Notes: a model not told the origin generated them from the sequence alone. 10,173 bases of DNA from Sphaerochaetaceae bacterium (GCA_023231265.1 JALNVT010000074.1:1-10173); one strand, 5' to 3'. Shown: positions 1 through 6,356, counted from the first letter of the stretch. Numbers and translations are program-made.

Positions 1-160
1 AAAGATGCCAAAAATAAATAAAGCATTGAGAAAAATATTGAATGTTCCAAAGGACAAAATAATAAGAGCAGTCTTACCAATTGGAGAGCCAAAGACTCCT
101 TGTAAACCAAGTCCAAATGTAAGTCTGGATTCATTTGTTTATTACAATAGATTCAAATGA
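1..160 (+). CDS. Nitroreductase-family protein, C-terminal fragment (5' end outside window)
   Basis: The frame beginning at base 2 is open from the window edge to a TGA at 158-160 and encodes 52 residues. The fragment reads like the end of FMN-dependent nitroreductases: a short helix (KALRKILNVPKDK), a beta strand ending in LPIGEP, a proline-rich turn (KTPCKPSPN) and a final SFVYYNRFK. Many nitroreductases end with a strand plus IGYP-type turn, a proline-rich stretch and a terminal YNRW/YNRF-like motif. The FMN-binding N-terminal part is not in view, so cofactor and substrate cannot be judged. Known family members reduce nitro groups, quinones or flavins with NAD(P)H. An intrinsic terminator lies about 40 bp downstream, so this gene ends its transcription unit here. 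Family assignment is fairly secure; subfamily is unknown. Confidence 0.72.
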   Translation, partial: KMPKINKALRKILNVPKDKIIRAVLPIGEPKTPCKPSPNVSLDSFVYYNRFK

Positions 161-198
161 TGATATTCATCATTTAGAGAGTTGATACCATATTTAAG

Positions 199-237
199 AA
201 GAAGAGCATGCAAAATAGTCGTGTATCTTCTTTTTTT
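199..237 (+). terminator. Intrinsic terminator after the nitroreductase gene
   Basis: AAGAAGA (199-205) pairs with TCTTCTT (226-232). After one bulged A (225) the helix continues with GCATG (206-210) against CGTGT (220-224), including two G-U pairs. The loop is about 9 nt. A run of seven T residues (231-237) overlaps and follows the right arm. This is a standard rho-independent layout placed 38 bp after the stop codon. Confidence 0.65.
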
Positions 238-246
238 ATAGACATT

Positions 247-276
247 TTGTCTCATGATGGGTATTTTATATACATA
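247..276 (+). promoter_or_regulatory. Possible promoter of the isochorismatase-family gene
   Basis: A TTGTCT (-35-like, 247-252) is followed after 18 bp by TACATA (-10-like, 271-276), downstream of the preceding terminator and about 37 bp before the start codon. The -10 is a weak match, so this is only a candidate. The Shine-Dalgarno is GGAG at 300-303, 9 nt before the ATG. Confidence 0.3.
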
Positions 277-312
277 TGTTATTGAAAAATCTAAGAATTG
301 GAGTGAGAGAAG

Positions 313-828
313 ATGAATGTTCTATTGGTCATAGATATGCAAAATGATTTTATTGATGGTGCTCTAGGAACTCCTGAAGCAGAAAAAATTGTTGATGGTG
401 TGGTTGAGAGAGTGAAAGACTTTGATGGCAAGGTCCTTTTTACACGTGATACTCATCAACCAGATTATATGGAAACACAAGAAGGAAAGCACCTTCCTGT
501 TCCTCATTGTATTGAAGGTACAGAAGGCTGGCAAATTTCTCAAAAATTACTTTCCTATGTTGAAGAAAAACCATTCAACAAACCAACATTTGGAAGTACA
601 GAACTTGAAGAATATATGAGAACTCTATCTAAAAGAGAGCATATTGAGAGCATCACTCTAGTTGGACTCTGTACTGACATCTGTGTTATATCAAATGCCA
701 TGTTGATGAAAGCAAATTTCCCAGAAATTCCAATTCTCGTTGAAGAAAAATTATGTGCTGGAGTTGTTCCTGAAAGTCATTATAGAGCAATTGAAGCAAT
801 GAAGATGTGCCAAATTGATATAGTGTAA
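313..828 (+). CDS. Isochorismatase-family cysteine hydrolase, probable nicotinamidase
   Basis: This 171-residue protein has the full catalytic layout of the isochorismatase/nicotinamidase fold. The N-terminal strand carries Asp8 in VIDMQNDF, Lys90 sits in NKPTFGS, and the nucleophile is Cys124 in GLCTDICV. Asp46, His48 (TRDTH) and His65 (VPHC) match positions that bind the metal in nicotinamidases. The pattern with EGKHLPVPHC and EGTEGW is typical of a clostridial group usually annotated as nicotinamidase or cysteine hydrolase. If it is a nicotinamidase it converts nicotinamide to nicotinate and ammonia for NAD salvage in the cytosol. Length is normal for the family. The start is the ATG 9 nt after GGAG. 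The gene stands alone between a terminator and the fhs promoter, so context does not settle the substrate; other amide or isochorismate-like substrates remain possible. Confidence 0.85.
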   Translation: MNVLLVIDMQNDFIDGALGTPEAEKIVDGVVERVKDFDGKVLFTRDTHQPDYMETQEGKHLPVPHCIEGTEGWQISQKLLSYVEEKPFNKPTFGSTELEEYMRTLSKREHIESITLVGLCTDICVISNAMLMKANFPEIPILVEEKLCAGVVPESHYRAIEAMKMCQIDIV

Positions 829-845
829 ATATTGTATTTCTGATG

Positions 846-864
846 TATTTTTGTTGCAAAAATA
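846..864. repeat. Perfect AT-rich inverted repeat upstream of fhs
   Basis: TATTTTTG (846-853) and CAAAAATA (857-864) are perfect reverse complements around a 3-nt centre TTG. It lies 18 bp after the stop of the hydrolase gene. No T-run follows, so it is a poor terminator; it may be a protein-binding site or a weak 3' hairpin. Confidence 0.45.
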
Positions 865-934
865 AGATATATTTATACTATCTGGTTACTATGCAACAGA
901 TTTAAATATTTTGAGCTAGTAATTGTTGCAAAAA
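851..934. repeat. TTGTTGCAAAAA direct repeats with an inverted TGCAACA copy
   Basis: The 12-mer TTGTTGCAAAAA occurs at 851-862 and again at 923-934, with starts 72 bp apart. The reverse-oriented core TGCAACA lies between them at 892-898. All three copies are in the 198-bp gap before fhs, upstream of its -35 box. The arrangement could be a set of binding sites, but the AT-rich composition makes chance plausible. Confidence 0.4.
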
Positions 935-957
935 ACATTAAATTTTAATAAATCCCT

Positions 958-987
958 TTGAATATTATTAATAAGATATGTTATATT
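958..987 (+). promoter_or_regulatory. Promoter of fhs (extended -10)
   Basis: TTGAAT (958-963) is followed after 18 bp by TATATT (982-987). The -10 is preceded by TGT at 979-981, giving a TGn extended -10. A start near 994 would leave a leader of about 33 nt containing the very strong Shine-Dalgarno AAGGAGGTG (1014-1022), 4 nt before the ATG. This is the best promoter in the window. I saw no folate riboswitch in the short leader. Confidence 0.65.
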
Positions 988-1026
988 ACAACCCTAGATA
1001 TTTTATAGCCTTTAAGGAGGTGCTTC

Positions 1027-2649
1027 ATGGATCTTTTACCGATTGGAGAGATTGCAAAGAGTGCAGGTATTGAAGAGGATTTTATTGAACCTTATGGTCG
1101 ATATAAAGCTAAAATAGACCCAGCTATCAACAAAGAATTCGCTGAAAAAAAAGATGGTAAGCTTGTACTTGTTACATCCATCACTCCGACAAAAGCAGGA
1201 GAGGGCAAGACCACAACAGCCATCGCTCTAGCTGAAGGAATGGGTAAGATAAATCAGAAAGCAATGCTGTGCTTGAGAGAACCTTCACTTGGACCTGTAT
1301 TTGGACTTAAAGGTGGGGCTACTGGTGGTGGTTTGGCTTCAATTGGTCCCAAAGATGAGATCAATCTTCATTTTACAGGTGATCTTCATGCATTGACCTC
1401 CTCAATAAACTTGATAGCAGCAGTATTAGATAATTCTATCTATCAGGGTAATGAATTGAACATAGATCCTGAGCATGTCGTTTGGACAAGAGCAATTGAT
1501 ATGAATGACAGAGTTCTTAGAAACATCACAGTAGGTATTGGAAAATACAACGGTATTGAAAGAAAAGACCACTTTGTTATCACTGTTGCATCAGAGATGA
1601 TGGCAATATTATGTCTTGCTAGAGATTCAAAAGACTTCCATGAGAGAATCAAGAAAATAATTGTGGCTTACACTTATGATAACAAGCCTATAACTGTAGC
1701 TGATTTGAAAGTATCAAATGCTGTTATGAAGCTTATGAAAGAAGCATTGAAACCAAATTTGGTTCAGACAATGGAACACAATCCTGTGTTGGTGCATGGT
1801 GGACCATTTGCAAACATTGCTCATGGATGCAATTCAATCATAGCTACCAAGCTTGCAATGAAATTGGCACCTATAACAATAACAGAAGCGGGATTTGGAG
1901 CAGATTTAGGAGCTGAGAAGTTCTTAGATATTGCATGCAGAGATGGTAACTTCAAACCATCAGGTGCAGTTGTTGTTGCAACAGTCAAAGCCCTGAAGAT
2001 GCATGGAGGCGTTGCTTACGAAGATCTTGAAAAAGAAAATGTAGAGGCCCTTATGTGTGGGGTTGATAATCTCAAAGCTCATATCGAGAATGTAAAGAAA
2101 TTCAACATACCAATAGTAGTTGCCATCAACCACTTTGAATTTGATACACAGAGTGAAATTGATGCACTGACTCAGTGGTGTGAAAAAGAGGGATACACTG
2201 TATCTTTCTTAGATGGTTTCTTGAAAGGTGGAGAGGGTACTGTAGATCTAGCTCATAAAGTTGTTGATATGGTGAATTCTGATGAGGGCAATTACAGACC
2301 TCTTTATGATTTGAGATCTCCTATCAAAGAGAAGATATCTACAATAGCTAAAAATATATATGGTGCAAAAGATGTTGTGTATAAAGACAGAGCAAATGAG
2401 CAGATAAAGATGTATGAAGATATGGGATTCTGTGATTCCTATGTCTGCATTGCAAAGACACCAAACTCTCTATCAGATAATCCAAAAGTTCTTGGAGTTC
2501 CAAAGGATTTCACAGTCACTGTGAGATCTGTGAATTTATCAGCTGGAGCAAATTTTATCATTCCTCTGACAGGCTCTGTTATGACAATGCCAGGTCTTGG
2601 AAAGGTCCCATCTGCAATATTGATGGAAGATGAGACAGTTGAATATTAA
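1027..2649 (+). CDS. fhs: Formate-tetrahydrofolate ligase (10-formyl-THF synthetase)
   Basis: The enzyme joins formate to tetrahydrofolate with ATP, giving 10-formyl-THF for purine synthesis and one-carbon metabolism in the cytosol. The family's landmarks are present: YGRYKAKI near residue 25, the nucleotide-binding loop PTKAGEGKTTT (54-64), REPSLGPVFGLKGGATGGG (84-102), INLHFTGDLHA (112-122), VVVATVKALKMHGG in the middle, and the C-terminal GSVMTMPGLGKVPSA. At 540 residues it is slightly shorter than the usual 555 or so. The first signature differs mildly from the common GVKGGAAGGGY form (here GLKGGATGGGL), and VATVRALK reads VATVKALK. The nucleotide loop is intact, so an active enzyme is expected. 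The start is fixed by AAGGAGGTG just upstream. It is transcribed alone; no folD or other folate gene is next to it. Confidence 0.97.
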   Translation: MDLLPIGEIAKSAGIEEDFIEPYGRYKAKIDPAINKEFAEKKDGKLVLVTSITPTKAGEGKTTTAIALAEGMGKINQKAMLCLREPSLGPVFGLKGGATGGGLASIGPKDEINLHFTGDLHALTSSINLIAAVLDNSIYQGNELNIDPEHVVWTRAIDMNDRVLRNITVGIGKYNGIERKDHFVITVASEMMAILCLARDSKDFHERIKKIIVAYTYDNKPITVADLKVSNAVMKLMKEALKPNLVQTMEHNPVLVHGGPFANIAHGCNSIIATKLAMKLAPITITEAGFGADLGAEKFLDIACRDGNFKPSGAVVVATVKALKMHGGVAYEDLEKENVEALMCGVDNLKAHIENVKKFNIPIVVAINHFEFDTQSEIDALTQWCEKEGYTVSFLDGFLKGGEGTVDLAHKVVDMVNSDEGNYRPLYDLRSPIKEKISTIAKNIYGAKDVVYKDRANEQIKMYEDMGFCDSYVCIAKTPNSLSDNPKVLGVPKDFTVTVRSVNLSAGANFIIPLTGSVMTMPGLGKVPSAILMEDETVEY

Positions 2650-2669
2650 AACTGAATGATTCATATAAT

Positions 2670-2696
2670 AAAAGCACTGATTATTTCAGTGCTTTT
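2670..2696. terminator. Bidirectional terminator between fhs and msrA
   Basis: AAAAGCACTGA (2670-2680) and TCAGTGCTTTT (2686-2696) form a perfect 11-bp stem around a 5-nt loop. The arm ends supply T-rich tails in both directions: CTTTTGTTGT on the plus strand and CTTTTATTATAT on the minus strand. It sits 20 bp after the fhs stop and 8 bp from the msrA stop, so it can end both convergent transcripts. Confidence 0.88.
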
Positions 2697-2704
2697 GTTG
2701 TATG

Positions 2705-3199
2705 TTATAGTGATGCTTTTTCAAACATTGCAAGAGGTATGTGACAGTATCCATTTGGATTCTTATTCAAGTAATCCTGATGATAGTCCTCTGCATTGTA
2801 GAAGTTCTTCAACTCAACCAATTCAATTGCTATTGGTTTTGAGTGAGATTTCTGAAGTTCAGTCATCTTCTTCTCTGCAAAAGCTCTATCTGCTTCCTCT
2901 GTATAGTAAATACCTGTTCTGTACTGCAATCCTACATCTCCACCTTGTTTGTTCAGAGATGTTACATCTATTATCATGAAGAACTTATCAAGCAATCTAT
3001 CAAGAGTTATGACGCTCTCATCAAAGTCTACTTTTACAGTCTCTGCGAATTTATATTTTTTAGAACATACCATTTCATAAGTAGGATTCAAAGCATCTCC
3101 ATTTGCATATCCTGTTGTAGTTTTAACAACACCTGGGACCAATGAAAAAAAATGCTCCACACCCCAAAAGCAGCCACCTGCTAAATAAATTGTTTTCAT
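2705..3199 (-). CDS. msrA: Peptide-methionine (S)-S-oxide reductase MsrA
   Basis: MsrA reduces the S form of methionine sulfoxide in proteins and free methionine, repairing oxidative damage. The N-terminal motif LAGGCFWGVEHFF carries the catalytic Cys10 and conserved Glu15. GYANGDALNPTYEMVCS (30-46), FAETVKVDFDE, GGDVGLQYRTGIYY and the C-terminal AEDYHQDYLNKNPNGYCHI all match the family. Cys45 and Cys152 could act as resolving cysteines. The usual GHAE before the third motif reads KFAE, a mild deviation. There is no fused MsrB domain and no signal peptide, so it is a cytosolic 164-residue single-domain enzyme. I place the start at the ATG at 3199. An in-frame TTG at 3205 lies only 2 nt from the Shine-Dalgarno AAGGAAGGA, whereas the ATG is 8 nt away. 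The gene has its own promoter and converges on fhs. Confidence 0.95.
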   Translation of the reverse strand: MKTIYLAGGCFWGVEHFFSLVPGVVKTTTGYANGDALNPTYEMVCSKKYKFAETVKVDFDESVITLDRLLDKFFMIIDVTSLNKQGGDVGLQYRTGIYYTEEADRAFAEKKMTELQKSHSKPIAIELVELKNFYNAEDYHQDYLNKNPNGYCHIPLAMFEKASL

Positions 3200-3224
3200 A
3201 GTCAATATCCTTCCTTGTCCTTCA

Positions 3225-3253
3225 ATTATATAGCAAGTGAATGATGAGTTAAA
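3225..3253 (-). promoter_or_regulatory. Promoter of msrA
   Basis: Read on the minus strand, TTTAAC (3253-3248) is followed after exactly 17 bp by a perfect TATAAT (3230-3225). Transcription would start near 3218, giving a short leader that holds the Shine-Dalgarno AAGGAAGGA (3216-3208) before the ATG at 3199. Confidence 0.6.
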
Positions 3254-3343
3254 GCTAATTGGAAATAAATAATGATCACCTCAATCCATAAGAAGTTGAA
3301 ATTAGGGCTCATCATTCCACACCAAGACAGTCACTCATCTAAC

Positions 3344-3472
3344 AGAATGAGAGCGATGTGTTAAGTATAAATATGATCTGTGCTGTATTGATTGAACTCA
3401 AGCAATAAGTGAGATATTTAAGAAGCTCTTCAATCTGTTCTTCATAAGAGACTCTAAATATGGTTAGTTTGA
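3344..3472 (-). pseudogene. Possible decayed coding remnant
   Basis: On the minus strand a frame opens after a TAG and runs about 42 codons to a TAG. It reads FRVSYEEQIEELLKYLTY followed by CLSSINTAQIIFILNTS, an amphipathic, protein-like composition. There is no ATG or Shine-Dalgarno and the frame is closed just upstream. It may be the end of a lost gene, or chance in AT-rich DNA. I do not recognise a family. Confidence 0.18.
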
Positions 3473-3578
3473 GCTAACAAGGGTGATGTTTTATAAGACT
3501 AACAAAATAAAAAGAGAAAGGTTTATTTGTTTGATTTGTTAGCAAAATGCAACATACCCCATGTTTATGTTGGCTAAC
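3463..3578. repeat. Cluster of GTTAG/CTAAC inverted repeats with a two-step hairpin
   Basis: GTTAG (3463-3467) pairs with CTAAC (3474-3478), and a further CTAAC lies at 3499-3503. GTTAGC (3538-3543) pairs with GCTAAC (3573-3578); inside that pair CAACAT (3550-3555) matches ATGTTG (3567-3572) around an 11-nt loop, with a 6-nt bulge on the left side. This could be an RNA structure or operator half-sites. GTTGGCTAAC at 3569-3578 differs by one base from GTTGGCTTAC in the repeats upstream of marR. Confidence 0.45.
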
Positions 3579-3831
3579 TTTTGTGAAGTATTTAAAATAT
3601 TTTTATATATCATTTTATGTAAAATTAGGGTGCATAATAATTTATTGAAAGAATTATGAAATAAGGTTCAAAAATAATTATTCCAAACAAAATTTTTATA
3701 TCTCAATTTACAGCCTCAAAGTGCCTAAAATACGTCTGATATATTTTTAAATTGTTCTGTATGAATTTATAACTGCATTTTTCTCTCTCCTAAAGATCAT
3801 CTTTCATAATTGAATTCTGCTGTAGGCTCTG

Positions 3832-3860
3832 TTGAAAAGGTGAGCTGCAGAGATTATTAT
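3832..3860 (+). promoter_or_regulatory. Promoter of the GNAT acetyltransferase gene
   Basis: TTGAAA (3832-3837) and TATTAT (3855-3860) are separated by exactly 17 bp. Initiation near 3867 gives a leader of about 35 nt with the Shine-Dalgarno AGAAGGA ending at 3895, 6 nt before the ATG at 3902. Confidence 0.6.
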
Positions 3861-3901
3861 GGTAAATACAAACAGTTCTTGCATCAACAGAAGGATTCAA
3901 T

Positions 3902-4636
3902 ATGGTAGAAAGAGAGAAAGTTAAAGATATCTTTAAAAATTGGAATGATGGCTTGGTCAGTTCATACCTGCAGGGGTACATGGGATGTGCTGAAGTGGAT
4001 GATGAGATGAGTCCTAAATCCTGTAGAATAACAGTTGGAGATTTTGCCTTCTTTGCAGGAGTTACTGATCAAAGATTGATTGAGACTTCTGCCTGTCCAA
4101 TAATTACAGTAGAAAATGAAGCTTGGGATGAATGTGTTGAGAGAGCTCTCGGTGATCGAGTTAAAAAATCAACAAGATATAAGATGAAGGAAGACTCAGG
4201 TGGTTTTGATTTAAAAACTCTATCTCTCTACATCAATAGCTTGGATGATAATTTTACAATGAAGAGCATTGATGAGAGAATCTATGAAGATGTTCTAAGC
4301 AATTCCTGGTCAATGGACCTTTGCTCTCAGTTCAAAAGCTATGATGATTTTCATGATCGAGGTATTGGCTTTGTTGTATATGAAGATGCAAAGTTGGTAT
4401 CAGGTGCATCCTCCTATGTGGTCTATGATGATTCCATCGAAATTGAAATTGATACTCTGAAGGAGTATCGAAACAGGGGACTAGCTGCATCATGTGGTGC
4501 AAAATTGATTCTTGAATGTGTGAGGAGAGATATATATCCAGGTTGGGATGCAATGGATCTGCGCTCTGCTTCTCTAGCTAAAAAATTGGGTTATCAAATT
4601 GGCAGCTCATATTCGGTGTATTCAGTAAAACAGTGA
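3902..4636 (+). CDS. GNAT-fold acetyltransferase, PF12746-like
   Basis: The 244-residue product matches the PF12746 (GNAT_acetyltran) pattern. The N-terminal part has SSYLQGYMGCAEVDD (20-34), PKSCRITVGDFAFFAG (38-53) and a Trp-centred ENEAWDECVE (71-80). The C-terminal part holds the acetyl-CoA region: IEIEIDT (179-185), YRNRGLAASCGAKLILEC (189-206), YPGWDAMDLRSASLAKKLGY (212-231) and a terminal YSVYS. RNRGLA is the form of the GNAT motif A loop that binds the CoA pyrophosphate. Members of this family have mostly unknown acceptors, so I do not name a substrate. The start is the ATG after AGAAGGA; an in-frame stop lies 39 bp upstream, so no long extension is possible. It is a single-gene unit that converges on the flavin reductase gene with only 22 bp between stop codons. 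Confidence 0.82.
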   Translation: MVEREKVKDIFKNWNDGLVSSYLQGYMGCAEVDDEMSPKSCRITVGDFAFFAGVTDQRLIETSACPIITVENEAWDECVERALGDRVKKSTRYKMKEDSGGFDLKTLSLYINSLDDNFTMKSIDERIYEDVLSNSWSMDLCSQFKSYDDFHDRGIGFVVYEDAKLVSGASSYVVYDDSIEIEIDTLKEYRNRGLAASCGAKLILECVRRDIYPGWDAMDLRSASLAKKLGYQIGSSYSVYSVKQ

Positions 4637-4658
4637 TTCATCAAACAAGTTTTAATAA

Positions 4659-5396
4659 CTATTGCTCCTCGTTGAAGAAATCAACAAGAACCTCTGCCTT
4701 CTTATCGACTGTGATATCTGATGGATCTACTGAATGCTCCACTAGATAGGCTCTGATGACTCTTAGAAATTTATCTGATCCAACAATGTAATATAGATTG
4801 GTGCTGTCTGATAGACACTCATCAATCCTTTCATATAGCTCTTTTCTAGAAGAGACATAATGATTGATGAAGTTATCCTGCAATATCAATTTGATCTCAT
4901 CGTTGTAGACATAGCTTCTGCTTGAATCGATATTTATATTTGTAAGTTTTGTTATCTCATTTGAATCTCTAACAAACTCTTTTATCAAAGGCCTGAATGT
5001 TGCTATTCCAACTCCCATGGATATGAAAACAACGGGTCTGCCCTCTCTTTTGAGTTTCATATTGTTTCTGAATTTGAAGATGAACATATCATCACCAGTT
5101 TTCAACTTCATCAATCTCTTTTTATACAGAGAGCAATCATCCTTAACTCTTGTTGTGAAACCTATGTATCTTTCATTCTCCATGCTCATGATTGAGAAAG
5201 ATCTAACAAGATCTGTATCTGGTTTTGAGTCTTTGATGAAGTCACTGAAAGCAAGATGGAAATGTGTGCCCTCAGACCACTTCAGATTCTCAGGTATCTG
5301 AAATTTGAAAGTTACAGTTCCATCTGCTTCAATCTTTTTTCCAATATATTTTGTTGTGGATATTTTTATTTTATCTATTGATTTTCCAATTTTCAA
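4659..5396 (-). CDS. FAD-binding ferredoxin-NADP reductase-like oxidoreductase
   Basis: The 245-residue protein has the two-domain layout of ferredoxin reductases. A flavin-binding barrel carries EGTHFHLAF (42-50) and RSFSIMS (65-71), the equivalent of the RxYS flavin motif. A nucleotide-binding domain has ISMGVGIATFRPLIKE (125-140) and a late YYIVGSDKFLRVIRAYL (202-218). There is no [2Fe-2S] cluster domain, so electrons would pass to a separate partner or straight to a small acceptor. The pyridine-nucleotide loop GVGIATFRP departs from the common GxGITPxxS form. Translation probably begins at TTG (5396): no ATG occurs until beyond the first strands, and AGAAGGA lies 2 nt from the TTG, an unusually tight spacing that may limit expression. 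It lies 50 bp downstream of marR, so it is probably cotranscribed and may be the regulator's target. Confidence 0.8.
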   Translation of the reverse strand: MKIGKSIDKIKISTTKYIGKKIEADGTVTFKFQIPENLKWSEGTHFHLAFSDFIKDSKPDTDLVRSFSIMSMENERYIGFTTRVKDDCSLYKKRLMKLKTGDDMFIFKFRNNMKLKREGRPVVFISMGVGIATFRPLIKEFVRDSNEITKLTNINIDSSRSYVYNDEIKLILQDNFINHYVSSRKELYERIDECLSDSTNLYYIVGSDKFLRVIRAYLVEHSVDPSDITVDKKAEVLVDFFNEEQ

Positions 5397-5446
5397 TTTC
5401 CTTCTATTTGTTAAGATATTTTGAGCTTTAAATCATTCCTGAACTC

Positions 5447-6316
5447 TTACTTATGTTTTCTGATGTGTTTGACAGCATCTCTGTCTGCAAATAGTTTATC
5501 ATCTCTGATCTCAAGTATACCTTTGCTTTCAAAGTGAGCGAGCAGTGAATCAAGTTCCTGTTCCTCTAAATCTGTGTGCTGTTTGAGATCTTCCTTACTG
5601 AGACCTGAGTTCTTCATTATGGCCTTCAAAACTTCTTTCTTTGCTTTTGACTTTCCATGATCTTCTTTCTTCTTGCTGTCCATGCCATGTTCTTTTGATC
5701 TGCTGATCACATAAAGATATCCATCTCTCTCTTCAACAAGATCTCTGTCCATCATTTTTTTGACTCTTTTCTTTATCTTCTCTTCATCTTTATCTAAAAG
5801 ACCTGATAGCTTCTTGATATCCACATTCTCATTCTCTTCTATAGCACACAACATCTTCATAATTTTATCTTTTTTATCGTTTTTCATTGTTCTATTCCTT
5901 TCAATATTGTTCTCTATCTTTTCAAGAGTTATTTCAAATCTGTCTATTTCTTCCTCACTGATTCCTTCAAATAATGATTGTGAGTATTGGTCTATGTGCT
6001 CTCTCATCTTCTCTTCTACAATCAGAGCTTTTTTTGTTGCAGCAAGCTCGTTCTTTCTGCGATCATGCTCGCTTCTCTTTCTTGTAATCAAATCTTTTGA
6101 TTCCAAACGCTTCACAGCCTTAGCAATTGTTGTTTTGTCTAAGTTCAAGTTGCTTGCAAGTGCATCTTGATTTATATTCCTGTTATCGATGATCTCTTTT
6201 AGAATGTTTATCTGTCCTGTTCCAATCAGAGATTCTTCATTTCCCTCATTTGAGGTAAATAATTTTCTATTTATTCTGTTCAGTGTATTCATTGATCTTT
6301 TTATTTTTGTGTTCAT
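5447..6316 (-). CDS. MarR-family regulator with extra winged-helix-like C-terminal repeats
   Basis: Residues about 30-141 form a MarR domain: dimerisation helices, a helix-turn-helix (DALASNLNLDKTTIAKAVKRLE, 51-72) and a wing with the typical DRR (SEHDRRKNELAAT, 82-94). MarR proteins are usually 140-170 residues; this one has 289. The extension seems to hold two further winged-helix-like units, 148-205 (KIMKMLCAIEE, then KKLSGLLDKDEEKIKKRVKKM and DLVEERDGYLYV) and 226-285 (KEVLKAIMKNSGLSKEDL, then LEEQELDSLLAHFESKGILEI). A Lys/Glu-rich linker separates them. An in-frame ATG at codon 144 (5887) has its own GAAAGGA site 8 nt upstream. The main start is the ATG at 6316 with AAGGAA upstream. It precedes the reductase gene and probably represses its own promoter. 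The MarR assignment is firm; the added domains are inferred from pattern only. Confidence 0.85.
   Translation of the reverse strand: MNTKIKRSMNTLNRINRKLFTSNEGNEESLIGTGQINILKEIIDNRNINQDALASNLNLDKTTIAKAVKRLESKDLITRKRSEHDRRKNELAATKKALIVEEKMREHIDQYSQSLFEGISEEEIDRFEITLEKIENNIERNRTMKNDKKDKIMKMLCAIEENENVDIKKLSGLLDKDEEKIKKRVKKMMDRDLVEERDGYLYVISRSKEHGMDSKKKEDHGKSKAKKEVLKAIMKNSGLSKEDLKQHTDLEEQELDSLLAHFESKGILEIRDDKLFADRDAVKHIRKHK
5885..5902 (-). promoter_or_regulatory. Internal ribosome-binding site and in-frame ATG within marR
   Basis: On the minus strand GAAAGGA (5902-5896) is followed by 8 nt and then an in-frame ATG (5887-5885), codon 144 of the regulator. It falls exactly at the boundary between the MarR domain and the C-terminal extension. 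Initiation here would give a separate 146-residue C-terminal protein. Confidence 0.45.
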
Positions 6317-6330
6317 TTAATGTTCCTTAT

Positions 6331-6346
6331 TTAGTTGGCTTACCAA
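6331..6346. promoter_or_regulatory. MarR-type operator O1 (downstream of the marR transcription start)
   Basis: The core TTGGCTTACCAA (6335-6346) has TTGG and CCAA arms around CTTA. The surrounding TTAGTTGGCTTACCAA recurs at 6370-6385 with one mismatch. It lies just past the predicted start site of marR, between the promoter and the ATG, a common position for a repressor site. Confidence 0.55.
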
Positions 6347-6356
6347 TTATATTTAT

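Larger units (their letters stand above)
3254..3831. other. Gene-poor stretch between msrA and the acetyltransferase
   Basis: No complete gene is visible here on either strand. It contains the GTTAG/CTAAC inverted-repeat cluster (listed separately) and a minus-strand open stretch of about 42 codons (3344-3472) without a start codon. From about 3590 to 3830 the DNA is very AT-rich and I see nothing recognisable in it. Confidence 0.6.

Noticed and set aside
828..1026. Possible folate riboswitch ahead of fhs
   Set aside because: The leader after the predicted start is only about 33 nt and the gap lacks any conserved riboswitch core I know.
2656..2979. Plus-strand open frame of 107 codons over msrA
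   Set aside because: It is antisense to the well-supported msrA, includes the terminator hairpin, and its translation has no family features.
3203..3205. TTG as the msrA start
   Set aside because: It is 2 nt from the Shine-Dalgarno, while the ATG two codons later has proper 8-nt spacing and matches the usual MsrA N-terminus.
3470..3500. AAGGGTGATG after a GTTAG hairpin suggested a T-box leader
   Set aside because: The conserved T-box core and a downstream terminator or antiterminator are missing, and no synthetase or amino-acid gene follows.
3825..3845. GGCTCTGTTGAAAAGG resembles ends of some insertion sequences
   Set aside because: No matching second end and no transposase nearby; the same bases form a well-spaced -35 region for the acetyltransferase gene.
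5760..6170. Plus-strand open frame of 136 codons over marR
   Set aside because: It is a Ser/Phe/Leu-rich shadow produced by the Lys/Glu-rich marR coding on the opposite strand.
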